Shown: positions 1 through 5,201, counted from the first letter of the stretch. The stretch: DNA of 5,644 bases from Candidatus Nanohalarchaeota archaeon (GCA_030635525.1 DAOVYR010000080.1:1-5644), one strand, 5' to 3'. Numbers and translations: made by a program. The notes: generated from the letters alone by a model not told the origin.

Positions 1-102
1 CACCTCAACAAACTTCGCAGTCTCAAGATAACAATCCCGGCAAAGCCCTTCAAACAACTCATCAGTTTCCTTGGCGCACCGGGGACAAAATTTGCGAAGC
101 AT
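1..102 (-). CDS. nmd3: NMD3-family zinc-binding protein, N-terminal 34 residues (partial)
   Basis: An open frame starts with ATG at 102 and runs off the left edge. The visible residues carry two Cys pairs, CPRC (C6, C9) and CRDC (C21, C24), about 12 residues apart. This is the zinc-ribbon layout that opens archaeal NMD3-family proteins. Eukaryotic NMD3 is the export adaptor of the large ribosomal subunit; archaea have no nuclear export, so a role in large-subunit maturation is an inference. The start is supported by a TATA box centred about 26 nt upstream, which implies a nearly leaderless mRNA. It lies downstream of aIF2 beta and DUF424 on the same strand, a translation context that fits. 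Only 34 residues are visible, so another small zinc-ribbon protein is possible. Confidence 0.72.
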   Translation of the reverse strand, partial: MLRKFCPRCAKETDELFEGLCRDCYLETAKFVEV

Positions 103-124
103 AATAATAGTGGAAGCGCACCAC

Positions 125-138
125 TTTTAAAACTTTGC
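125..138 (-). promoter_or_regulatory. Archaeal BRE/TATA promoter of the NMD3-like gene
   Basis: On the minus strand the octamer TTTTAAAA (132-125) is preceded by GCAAAG (138-133), a purine-rich stretch resembling a TFB recognition element. The TATA centre is about 26 nt from the A of the ATG at 102, so transcription should begin at or next to the start codon. No Shine-Dalgarno sequence is visible, which agrees with a leaderless transcript. Confidence 0.6.
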
Positions 139-143
139 GCCAC

Positions 144-151
144 AAAAAAAA
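144..151 (-). terminator. Oligo-T terminator after the 178-591 gene
   Basis: A run of eight T on the minus strand lies 26 nt beyond the TGA at 180-178 and just before the NMD3 promoter. Archaeal RNA polymerase terminates at such U-rich tracts without needing a strong hairpin. Its position would separate the orphan gene from NMD3. Confidence 0.5.
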
Positions 152-177
152 TATCGCGCCCTAAAGGCAACCATACC

Positions 178-591
178 TCATCTTATCCCAAAAAACTTAT
201 CAAATTCAGATTTAAAAACATCCTTAGGCAATGGACGATATTCAAAAGAAATATCAGAACCAGACGCAGGGAATTTTCTGGAGTTCTCTATAGAATAAGG
301 CGTATTCTCAAGTGCCTCTGCACCTATAGAACCATTACCCTTCAAAGTATAGAGATTATCTATAAATTCATCTACTCCAATAGAAACAACATTATGCGTT
401 CCATCAAAAAAAACATAGCCATCATGAGACGATTTGAGTTCTTCTACTAACTCGCGCCTGACTCTGAGACAACTTATCTCACCAGGAACAAATCTATAGC
501 CACCATCATAAGTTTCAAAAACAAGTCCTTTCTCTGTAGGCAAACTTGAATCACATACGTATTTAGCTACAGTCAAAATATGTTTCGTCAT
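178..591 (-). CDS. Hypothetical protein, 137 aa, unrecognised
   Basis: I do not recognise this protein. The frame is open as far as an ATG at 747, but I choose the ATG at 591. It has GGAG (603-600) with an 8-nt spacer, and a good TATA box (643-653) lies inside the would-be longer gene. From this start the product is 137 aa, soluble in appearance, with no signal peptide, membrane helix or Cys cluster. It is rich in aromatic and acidic residues, with a region of alternating strand-like segments (about 24-75) and a Ser/Pro/Phe-rich tail (about 97-137). The gene looks AT-richer than mcm and uses AGA for arginine. It sits between DUF424 and NMD3 with its own promoter and terminator, which suggests an inserted or lineage-specific gene rather than an operon member. 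Confidence 0.6.
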   Translation of the reverse strand: MTKHILTVAKYVCDSSLPTEKGLVFETYDGGYRFVPGEISCLRVRRELVEELKSSHDGYVFFDGTHNVVSIGVDEFIDNLYTLKGNGSIGAEALENTPYSIENSRKFPASGSDISFEYRPLPKDVFKSEFDKFFGIR

Positions 592-595
592 AAAT

Positions 596-603
596 CTCAC
601 TCC
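596..603 (-). promoter_or_regulatory. Ribosome binding site that decides the start at 591
   Basis: The minus strand reads GGAGTGAG (603-596) ahead of the ATG at 591. GGAG gives an 8-nt spacer. No comparable site precedes the upstream ATG codons of the same frame (747, 693). Confidence 0.6.
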
Positions 604-642
604 AAATCTAAAATAAACAGAACCTACCCTTAATCGCCAAAA

Positions 643-653
643 CTTTATAAAAG
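643..653 (-). promoter_or_regulatory. TATA box of the 178-591 gene
   Basis: The minus strand reads CTTTTATAAAG (653-643), close to the archaeal TATA consensus. Initiation about 25 nt downstream, near 622, would give a 5' leader of about 31 nt containing the GGAG site at 603-600. Confidence 0.6.
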
Positions 654-758
654 TACCGATATTGAAATTACGAAGATTACCCGCGACAAACATCCTCACC
701 AATAACTGATACTTCGCAAACACCATAGCACAGACAAGATCATACATTTCAAACAGTG

Positions 759-782
759 AAAAACCAAAAAATCAAACAAAAA
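759..782 (-). terminator. Multi-tract oligo-T terminator after DUF424
   Basis: On the minus strand, T5 (782-778), T3 (776-774), T6 (771-766) and T5 (763-759) follow the DUF424 stop at 803-801. Clustered T tracts are the usual form of archaeal intrinsic termination. They probably end the aIF2 beta-DUF424 transcript. Confidence 0.55.
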
Positions 783-800
783 GCAGGACCGAAAACACCC

Positions 801-1097
801 TCAAACCCGATAAACATGCGCAACCTTAACCCCGCCAACTTCCCTCACACCAGCCAGTGAAACAACCCCGCGCCCGACAAGCAACCCAACAACCTCATTC
901 CCGACAGCATTCACAGACGTTGCCCCGCGAACCGCATCAACAACCTCATCAACCGAAGCAGGCTTCCCCCCGAAAAAATCAGAATCAACATCAATAACTA
1001 CATCATTCTCAAAAAACTTCTTGCCAAGAATATCCTCATCACAAACAGAAACCACAGAACCATCATGCATCAAGAGCAAGCATCCCATGAAAAACAC
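801..1097 (-). CDS. DUF424 family protein
   Basis: This 98-aa protein matches the archaeal DUF424 family from end to end. It has an N-terminal strand leading into CDEDILGKKFFE (19-30), then FFGG (41-44), a helix with NAVGNEVV (63-70) and a C-terminal GGVKVAHVYR (88-97). Archaeal DUF424 proteins are about 95-100 aa, so this is full length. The family's biochemical role is not established to my knowledge; its placement beside aIF2 beta suggests a translation-linked function. The start is GTG at 1097, one nucleotide after the aIF2 beta TAG, with GAGGAG (1114-1109) upstream at an 11-nt spacer. An in-frame ATG at 1088 would remove only three residues and is a real alternative. Valine is strikingly frequent. 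Confidence 0.85.
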   Translation of the reverse strand: MFFMGCLLLMHDGSVVSVCDEDILGKKFFENDVVIDVDSDFFGGKPASVDEVVDAVRGATSVNAVGNEVVGLLVGRGVVSLAGVREVGGVKVAHVYRV

Positions 1098-1098
1098 A

Positions 1099-1515
1099 CT
1101 ACTTAATACTCCTCACAGGCCTCTCAGCCCCGCAAGCCTCGCACTTCACAAACACAAGCCGACCCTTCTTCACAATATTCGTATCCGGCTTAGTGCACTC
1201 AGAACAAAGAACATACTCCTCAACATACCTCTCAAACTTCTTATTAACCATAAACCCGCCGAACTTACCTTGGAACACACCCACATTGCCATCCATACCT
1301 CCCTGCGTCGCAAGCTCCTTTGCAAGATACTTCAAAAGATGTTTCGGGTCCCGCCGGATAACACCCGCAGCCTCAATAAGATTCTTAATCATAGTCCTGT
1401 TACCCATAACGACAACAATAAGCCTGGGCATCTCAAGGCGCTCCTCCTCAACCACTTTCTCAGGAAGCTGCTCCCGCGCCCTACCCAAAAGTTTCCCATA
1501 ATCATACTTAGACAT
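1099..1515 (-). CDS. eif2b: Translation initiation factor aIF2, beta subunit
   Basis: This 138-aa protein has the full archaeal aIF2 beta layout. An N-terminal helix is followed by a central alpha/beta domain (about 30-98) with the conserved MGNRTMIKNL (37-46) and the RRDPKHLLKYLAKELAT region (54-70). A C-terminal zinc ribbon has CSEC (C104, C107) and CEAC (C125, C128). aIF2 is a heterotrimeric GTPase that brings initiator Met-tRNA to the small ribosomal subunit. The gamma subunit carries the GTPase and alpha and beta bind to it; neither alpha nor gamma is in this window. The ATG at 1515 is preceded by a TATA box at leaderless spacing, so the gene can be expressed apart from mcm. DUF424 follows after 1 nt, probably on the same transcript. 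Confidence 0.95.
   Translation of the reverse strand: MSKYDYGKLLGRAREQLPEKVVEEERLEMPRLIVVVMGNRTMIKNLIEAAGVIRRDPKHLLKYLAKELATQGGMDGNVGVFQGKFGGFMVNKKFERYVEEYVLCSECTKPDTNIVKKGRLVFVKCEACGAERPVRSIK
1109..1114 (-). promoter_or_regulatory. Shine-Dalgarno sequence for DUF424, inside aIF2 beta
   Basis: GAGGAG on the minus strand (1114-1109) lies in the last codons of aIF2 beta and gives an 11-nt spacer to the GTG at 1097. Translational coupling between the two genes is likely. Confidence 0.5.
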
Positions 1516-1535
1516 AATACCTAATACTCAAGTTA

Positions 1536-1543
1536 AATTTATA
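1536..1543 (-). promoter_or_regulatory. Internal TATA promoter of aIF2 beta
   Basis: The minus strand reads TATAAATT (1543-1536), directly abutting the TAA stop (1546-1544) of the OB-fold gene. The centre is about 25 nt from the ATG at 1515, so an initiating transcript would be leaderless. Confidence 0.6.
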
Positions 1544-2311
1544 TTATAATGCCTTGATTCTCCCTGCCCTCGGCTCATAACACGACCCCTCAGCCAGAAG
1601 CTCATCAATCGCAGACTCACTAATCGCCTCCGGCAACCCTACTTTTTCAACAATCCTCGTATACTCAACACCATCCCCATCATCCAGCTCCTCAACAGAC
1701 TTGACAATCAGATTCTTGGCAACCTTCATATCAACCTCAGCGCCCCGCTCATCATCCTTCTCCTCGCGCACCTTCTCTGCCGCAATAACCTTACGGACAT
1801 CATCACCCTTGATATCTTTCTCAGAAAGACTCTCCTCCATCTCAGAAACATCCTTATGCTCCTTTGCAAGAGAACGAATAACATCCCTCTTTGCCCCCTG
1901 CTCAAAATCCATCTCTGCAAACTCAATCTTCCTCAAAGTCTCATAATTCGGATCATCCACCATCTTGACAAACTCAGGAAATATATGCACCTCACCATTA
2001 TACTGCCTAAGACGCCCCACAACATCCACAATATCCCCCTTCTTCACCTTCCTGATAACCCCCGTATCCTGAAACACCTTCACCCGAATCATGCCGCTCC
2101 CGTCATCAAGAACAACAAAACCATACTTCCCGTCATCACTCACATAAGAATTCACAACAGTTCCAAGCAGATGCACCGACGATACCTCGCGCCCATCCTC
2201 TAAAAGAACATACCCAGAACCAATTCCATCTGAAGAAACATACTTCCCGCAGACAATATCCTTAATCCTACACTTCTGCGCCGTAAACCTCTTACTATCT
2301 ATCACATTCAC
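1544..2311 (-). CDS. RPA32-like protein: OB-fold plus C-terminal winged helix
   Basis: The product is 255 aa from GTG at 2311. Residues about 15-118 form one nucleic-acid-binding OB-fold of the tRNA_anti/RPA2 type. Visible strands include GFVVLDDGSGMIRVKVF (64-80), then KKGDIVDVVGRLRQYNGEVHIFPEFVK (90-116). A highly charged linker follows (about 135-195), then a winged helix (about 197-255). This order matches eukaryotic RPA2 and archaeal RPA32, so the protein is probably a single-stranded-DNA-binding subunit acting at the fork. No Rpa14 or Rpa41 partner is visible. The gene overlaps mcm by GTGA, so co-translation is likely. A second in-frame GTG at 2305 lies 9 nt from AAGGAG (2320-2315), against 3 nt for the first, and may be the true start. 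The stop TAA abuts the aIF2 beta TATA box. Confidence 0.8.
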   Translation of the reverse strand: MNVIDSKRFTAQKCRIKDIVCGKYVSSDGIGSGYVLLEDGREVSSVHLLGTVVNSYVSDDGKYGFVVLDDGSGMIRVKVFQDTGVIRKVKKGDIVDVVGRLRQYNGEVHIFPEFVKMVDDPNYETLRKIEFAEMDFEQGAKRDVIRSLAKEHKDVSEMEESLSEKDIKGDDVRKVIAAEKVREEKDDERGAEVDMKVAKNLIVKSVEELDDGDGVEYTRIVEKVGLPEAISESAIDELLAEGSCYEPRAGRIKAL

Positions 2312-4326
2312 ACTCTCCTTATATGTCCATGCTTCGGCTCAAACAACTCGCCTTCGCGCTTAAGCTTCTGTATGATCTCCTCAGCATCCTCAAGACCCTG
2401 CTCCTCAGCCGCCGCCTTAATATCCTCGATAAGCACAGACTTATCAGCAGAATCCTTCTGCATCTCACTGACAAGCGTAAGTATGATCTTAATCTTATTC
2501 CTCTGTGTGCTCGTAGTACCGCTTTCAAGCCGGTCAATATCAAACTTCCCGGTCTCAGGATCAATTCCCACCTGCATCAAGCAATCAGTCAGCAGCTTAA
2601 TCGCCCTCTGCGCATCCTCCTTCTTAACTGTATCCGAAAGCCTCACCCTCGCCGACGCCTCAGAAAGCCTGACAAGCGCCTCCAGCTGCCGCGCACCAAT
2701 AGGCACCGACGAAACCTCATCAGTGCCAGCATACTTACTCCTAAGACCGACATAAAACTTCTCAATCACATTCTGGGCAGGCTTCGTCAATTTCGGCTTC
2801 ACATTCGCCTTCACATAAGAAATATACTTCCTCAAAATATCACTATCAAGCGGCGGATTCTGAATCTCCGGATTTTCATGCATCTTAAGGATGTGGCGGA
2901 CAAGCAAAGTGTCCTTCTCCTTATTCGGCTCATCCCTAATCGGAAAAATAAGGTCAAACCTGCTCAAAAGCGTATCAGGAATATCAATCTGCTCAGGAAT
3001 CGACTGGTATGGATCAAACCTCCCGAACTTCGGGTTCGCAGCCGCAAGAATCGTCGTCTGCGCATTCAGCGTCGCCTGGATATTCGCTTTCGAGACAGTC
3101 ACAGTCTGCTGCTCCGCAACCTCATGCATCGAACTCCTGTCCTCCGTCGACATCTTATCAAGCTCATCAATCGCAACAAGCCCCTTGTTAGCAAGCACAA
3201 GCGCACCCGCCTCAAGCGCCCATCCCCTCATGAATTCATCTTTGACAACAGTGGCAGTCAACCCAGCGCCCGATGTCGATTTCCCCACAACATATCGCGC
3301 CTTAGGCGCAAGCCCAGACGTATACTTAAGCAACTGGCTCTTACCAGACCCCGGATCACCCACAAGCAAAACATGAATATCACCCCTCGTCACAACCCCA
3401 TCCGGCCTCGTCTTCCTCACCCCCCCGAAAAGCTGCAAAGAAATCGCCTGCTTAATATCCCTGTACCCGTAAATCGAAGGCGCAATCGAATCAGCCAGCA
3501 AATCAAAAATCTTCGGGTTCGCCGCAAGCTCCTTAATCCTCTTCTCATCTTTGGCTGAAACCTCAATCTCCTCAAACTCAAACTCTATAGGCTCAACATA
3601 ATTGCCGTCAATATAAATATCCCGCCTCTTGCTCTCCTTACCCTTATTATCAGACTTGATCGGCACATCATCAAGAACACCGGTCACAACAATCTTGCTC
3701 CCCGGGACAACTCTCTTCTGGAACTTCGGGTCAACCAGATCATTCTTAATAAACACACCAATCTTCCTCGCCTGCGCACTCCCCTCAAGCGCCTCAGGCG
3801 ACTCCTCCACCTCAAGCCTCTGTATATCCACCATCTTTCGCTCAACCATCTCAAACCCGCGCTTATTCCCGCACTCGCACATATAAGGAGTAGTCAGATC
3901 CTGCTCCTCCTGGAGCATCATGATCCTCTCCCCGCACGCCCTGCACTCAAAAGTAGCAAGAACAATCTCCGGCCTCACCTCAGACGCCTGTTTAATAATA
4001 CCCTCAACAGCAATAAACTTCTTCAGGTGCTTGCTCCGCAGATTCTTGATACTAACAGTCTGCGACTCAGGCAAACCCTTTATCCGAAAATGTATCTGCG
4101 ACTCAAGCTCCTCCCCCACATCAACATTCCTCATCGCCTCCTCCGCTGCCTTAAAAAACTCCTCTGGCCCCTCCAGGAGACAGTCAGCAGCATCCACATC
4201 AAACTTCTCAATATCAGAAAAGTCAACAACAAGCGCTTCCCGGTCCTGAACAGCCTTAAGAAGCGCACTATAACACACCTCAGAGAAAAATATCTCGAGC
4301 CTTGAAAGTAAATCAGCATAATCCAT
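2308..4326 (-). CDS. mcm: MCM replicative DNA helicase
   Basis: This 672-aa protein is a complete archaeal MCM, the ring-shaped 3'-5' helicase that unwinds the replication fork. The N-terminal domain (1-255) contains a zinc-binding site, C128-x2-C131 and C150-x-C152, within its OB region. The AAA+ domain has Walker A GDPGSGKS (323-330), Walker B with DE (387-388) in VAIDELDKM, sensor 1 Asn431 in AAANPKFGRFD, the arginine finger SRF (R456 of 455-457) and sensor 2 Arg546 in GARQLEALVRLSEA. A C-terminal winged helix follows (about 607-672). All catalytic residues are present, and Walker A is not interrupted by an intein. The ATG at 4326 has a TATA box about 25 nt upstream. The RPA32-like gene overlaps its stop codon. 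Confidence 0.98.
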   Translation of the reverse strand: MDYADLLSRLEIFFSEVCYSALLKAVQDREALVVDFSDIEKFDVDAADCLLEGPEEFFKAAEEAMRNVDVGEELESQIHFRIKGLPESQTVSIKNLRSKHLKKFIAVEGIIKQASEVRPEIVLATFECRACGERIMMLQEEQDLTTPYMCECGNKRGFEMVERKMVDIQRLEVEESPEALEGSAQARKIGVFIKNDLVDPKFQKRVVPGSKIVVTGVLDDVPIKSDNKGKESKRRDIYIDGNYVEPIEFEFEEIEVSAKDEKRIKELAANPKIFDLLADSIAPSIYGYRDIKQAISLQLFGGVRKTRPDGVVTRGDIHVLLVGDPGSGKSQLLKYTSGLAPKARYVVGKSTSGAGLTATVVKDEFMRGWALEAGALVLANKGLVAIDELDKMSTEDRSSMHEVAEQQTVTVSKANIQATLNAQTTILAAANPKFGRFDPYQSIPEQIDIPDTLLSRFDLIFPIRDEPNKEKDTLLVRHILKMHENPEIQNPPLDSDILRKYISYVKANVKPKLTKPAQNVIEKFYVGLRSKYAGTDEVSSVPIGARQLEALVRLSEASARVRLSDTVKKEDAQRAIKLLTDCLMQVGIDPETGKFDIDRLESGTTSTQRNKIKIILTLVSEMQKDSADKSVLIEDIKAAAEEQGLEDAEEIIQKLKREGELFEPKHGHIRRV
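2315..2320 (-). promoter_or_regulatory. Shine-Dalgarno sequence for the RPA32-like gene, inside mcm
   Basis: AAGGAG on the minus strand (2320-2315) sits in the last codons of mcm. It gives a 9-nt spacer to the GTG at 2305 and only 3 nt to the GTG at 2311. This favours the shorter form of the protein (two residues fewer). The ATG at 2307 between them is out of frame and hits a stop at once. Confidence 0.5.
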
Positions 4327-4347
4327 AACCTACTATTCCGCGAACAA

Positions 4348-4355
4348 ATTTAAAA
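4348..4355 (-). promoter_or_regulatory. TATA promoter of mcm
   Basis: The minus strand reads TTTTAAAT (4355-4348). Its centre is about 25 nt from the A of the mcm ATG at 4326, so transcription would start at or near the first codon. No ribosome binding site precedes the ATG. This would drive mcm and the overlapping RPA32-like gene. Confidence 0.6.
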
Positions 4356-4504
4356 GGGTTGCGAAAACAGCCCCACCGTATCGACAAACACAACATATAA
4401 AACACATTTCAATATCCCTCTTCACAGAGATAGAAAGCAATATTCCAAAAATAACAAAAAAACGAAAGATTAAAAAACTCACAATAACAACAGTCACTGA
4501 CTTG

Positions 4505-4546
4505 TAAAAAAATATCACAAGTAACACCCATAAAAGACACAGTGAT
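4505..4546 (+). promoter_or_regulatory. Possible promoter and ribosome binding site of the broken coiled-coil gene
   Basis: An AT-rich box TAAAAAAATAT (4505-4515) could serve as TATA, giving a start near 4535. GTGAT (4542-4546), part of the anti-16S consensus GGAGGTGATC, precedes the ATG at 4551 by 4 nt. Each element is weak by itself; together they support expression of the frame starting at 4551. Confidence 0.35.
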
Positions 4547-4550
4547 AAAC

Positions 4551-4877
4551 ATGAAAAACACACTACCAGAAAAAGAAAGATAACAAGCTCACGAAAATAT
4601 CAAAAGACACATAGAAGAAATAAGCAATCGAATCAGCAGGCTCGAAAGCCGCATACAATTCATCGGAAAAATAAAAATAACCGAACAGGATATCGGAAAA
4701 TCAATCCTCGAATACAAAGACGAAATGCAAAACATAGAACACTCATTCATTGACTTAGACTCAACCATCAAATGCTTATCAGTATATGAACAATTAGAAC
4801 ACAATGGAGCACTCGAAAATCTCGAAAATAGGTTTCTTCCATTCAGAAACGCTCTTGACACGCATGGCAACTCATGA
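4551..4877 (+). pseudogene. Coiled-coil-like small protein gene broken by an in-frame TAA
   Basis: Reading from ATG at 4551, the frame gives MKNTLPEKER, then TAA (4581-4583), then stays open for another 97 codons to TGA at 4875-4877. The downstream part reads as a credible protein. It is rich in Glu, Lys and Ile and helical, with heptad-like spacing (HENIKRHIEEISNRISRLES, codons 14-33) and a second helix (about 52-95). It has no Cys pairs and no membrane segment. Apart from the TAA it would be 108 aa. I recognise no family. No ATG, GTG or TTG follows the TAA in frame until ATG at 4725, which would lose the first helix. TAA ends the RPA32-like gene here, so recoding is unlikely. A nonsense mutation or a sequencing error fits best. 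The opposite strand is also open but gives a Cys/Ser/Leu-rich shadow. Confidence 0.5.
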
Positions 4878-4904
4878 CATGTACTCAACACATAATTCTT
4901 AAGT

Positions 4905-4963
4905 ATACTCAAGGCATGAAATAAATGAGCAAACATCACCCAAAACAAAATTGCCTTGATGTA
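4905..4963. repeat. Bulged inverted repeat at the left end of the structured region
   Basis: TCAAGGCA (4909-4916) is the exact reverse complement of TGCCTTGA (4952-4959). Skipping T4960 extends the stem with ATAC (4905-4908) against GTAT (4961-4964 less the last base, i.e. 4961-4963 plus T4964). The result is about 12 bp with one bulge and a loop of 35 nt. It is less perfect than the hairpins to its right. Confidence 0.4.
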
Positions 4964-4988
4964 TCCGGGCAAACTTCCAGTTTGCTGG

Positions 4989-5051
4989 ATTTCGCAATTC
5001 ATACTGAATTACTGTATTGCGAAATTAGGAATTGGGTAGCAATTTCGCAAT
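4989..5051. repeat. Three alternating copies of a 10-mer with mutually exclusive pairings
   Basis: ATTTCGCAAT occurs at 4989-4998 and 5042-5051, and its reverse complement ATTGCGAAAT at 5016-5025. The middle copy can pair with either flank: left as a 10-bp stem, right as an 11-bp stem (5016-5026/5041-5051). A third option is TTAGGA (5025-5030) with TCCTAA (5051-5056) around AATTG/CAATT (5030-5034/5040-5044). These folds exclude each other. Confidence 0.75.
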
Positions 5052-5127
5052 CCTAAAATTGCAGAGCAATTTTGAAGACACAGTCTTCAAAAGCTTGACA
5101 CGAAGTGTCATGATTTTAAGGATATGG

Positions 5128-5201
5128 GAAGGCACTATTTTGAACGAAAGTTCAAAAGCGTGGCATGTTAATGCCATGATACTCAATTTATTAGTGCCTT
5201 C
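5128..5201. other. Three-way-junction fold with a GAAA tetraloop
   Basis: A 10-bp stem (GAAGGCACTA, 5128-5137, with TAGTGCCTTC, 5192-5201) encloses two hairpins. One is an 8-bp stem closed by C-GAAA-G (5138-5157), stacked directly on the outer stem. The other is a 6-bp stem with a GTTA loop (5161-5176). Three unpaired bases separate them and 15 follow the second. This would be a compact RNA fold if transcribed from the plus strand; transcription is not shown. Confidence 0.55.

Larger units (their letters stand above)
4969..5201. repeat. Array of perfect short-spacer hairpins (inverted repeats)
   Basis: This gene-free stretch is nearly filled with exact inverted repeats of unrelated sequence. 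The hairpins are: 7-bp stem, 3-nt loop (4969-4975/4979-4985); 6-bp, 3-nt (4996-5001/5005-5010); 8-bp, 3-nt (5055-5062/5066-5073); 10-bp, 3-nt (5070-5079/5083-5092, sharing four T with the previous one); 6-bp, 3-nt (5096-5101/5105-5110); 8-bp, 4-nt GAAA (5138-5145/5150-5157); 6-bp, 4-nt (5161-5166/5171-5176). A 10-bp stem (5128-5137/5192-5201) encloses the last two. Every pair is Watson-Crick with no G-T wobble. It may encode a structured RNA on either strand, be a set of DNA palindromes bound by protein, or be a product of template switching in replication. I recognise no known element. Confidence 0.85.

Noticed and set aside
592..747. 52-residue N-terminal extension of the unrecognised gene from ATG 747.
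   Set aside because: A TATA box at 643-653 and a well-placed GGAG site for ATG 591 lie inside it.
2323..3558. 411-codon open frame on the plus strand, antisense to mcm.
   Set aside because: It lies wholly within a conserved gene and is Arg/Leu/Pro/Asn-rich, as expected of an antisense shadow of a G-rich coding strand.
4333..4563. 76-codon hydrophobic open frame on the minus strand just upstream of mcm.
   Set aside because: The hydrophobicity follows from A-rich plus-strand DNA read in reverse. It covers the mcm TATA box and has no ribosome binding site, so a small membrane protein is not supported.
4581..4583. TAA read through as a sense codon in a recoded genome.
   Set aside because: The RPA-like gene ends on TAA exactly after its conserved C-terminal motif, so TAA functions as a normal stop here.
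4589..5002. 137-codon open frame on the minus strand across the broken coiled-coil gene.
   Set aside because: Its product is Cys/Ser/Leu/Phe-rich, the usual antisense shadow of a Glu/Lys/Ile-rich plus-strand protein, and it runs into the hairpin array with no promoter or ribosome binding site.
4957..5007. C/D box guide RNA (TGATGT at 4957-4962, CTGA at 5004-5007, about 50 nt apart).
   Set aside because: The C box departs from RUGAUGA at both ends, no convincing C'/D' pair lies between, and strong hairpins fill the guide region.
5128..5201. Hammerhead-type ribozyme, suggested by a three-way junction with GAAA.
   Set aside because: GAAA is a closed loop here, not a junction strand, and the CUGANGA core is missing on either strand.
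4969..5201. CRISPR array or replication origin with ORB elements.
   Set aside because: There is no direct repeat with regular unique spacers, and no convincing Orc1/Cdc6 ORB motif (TTCCAGTGGAAAC type); CTTCCAGTTTG at 4974-4984 belongs to a hairpin. No orc1/cdc6 gene is in view.
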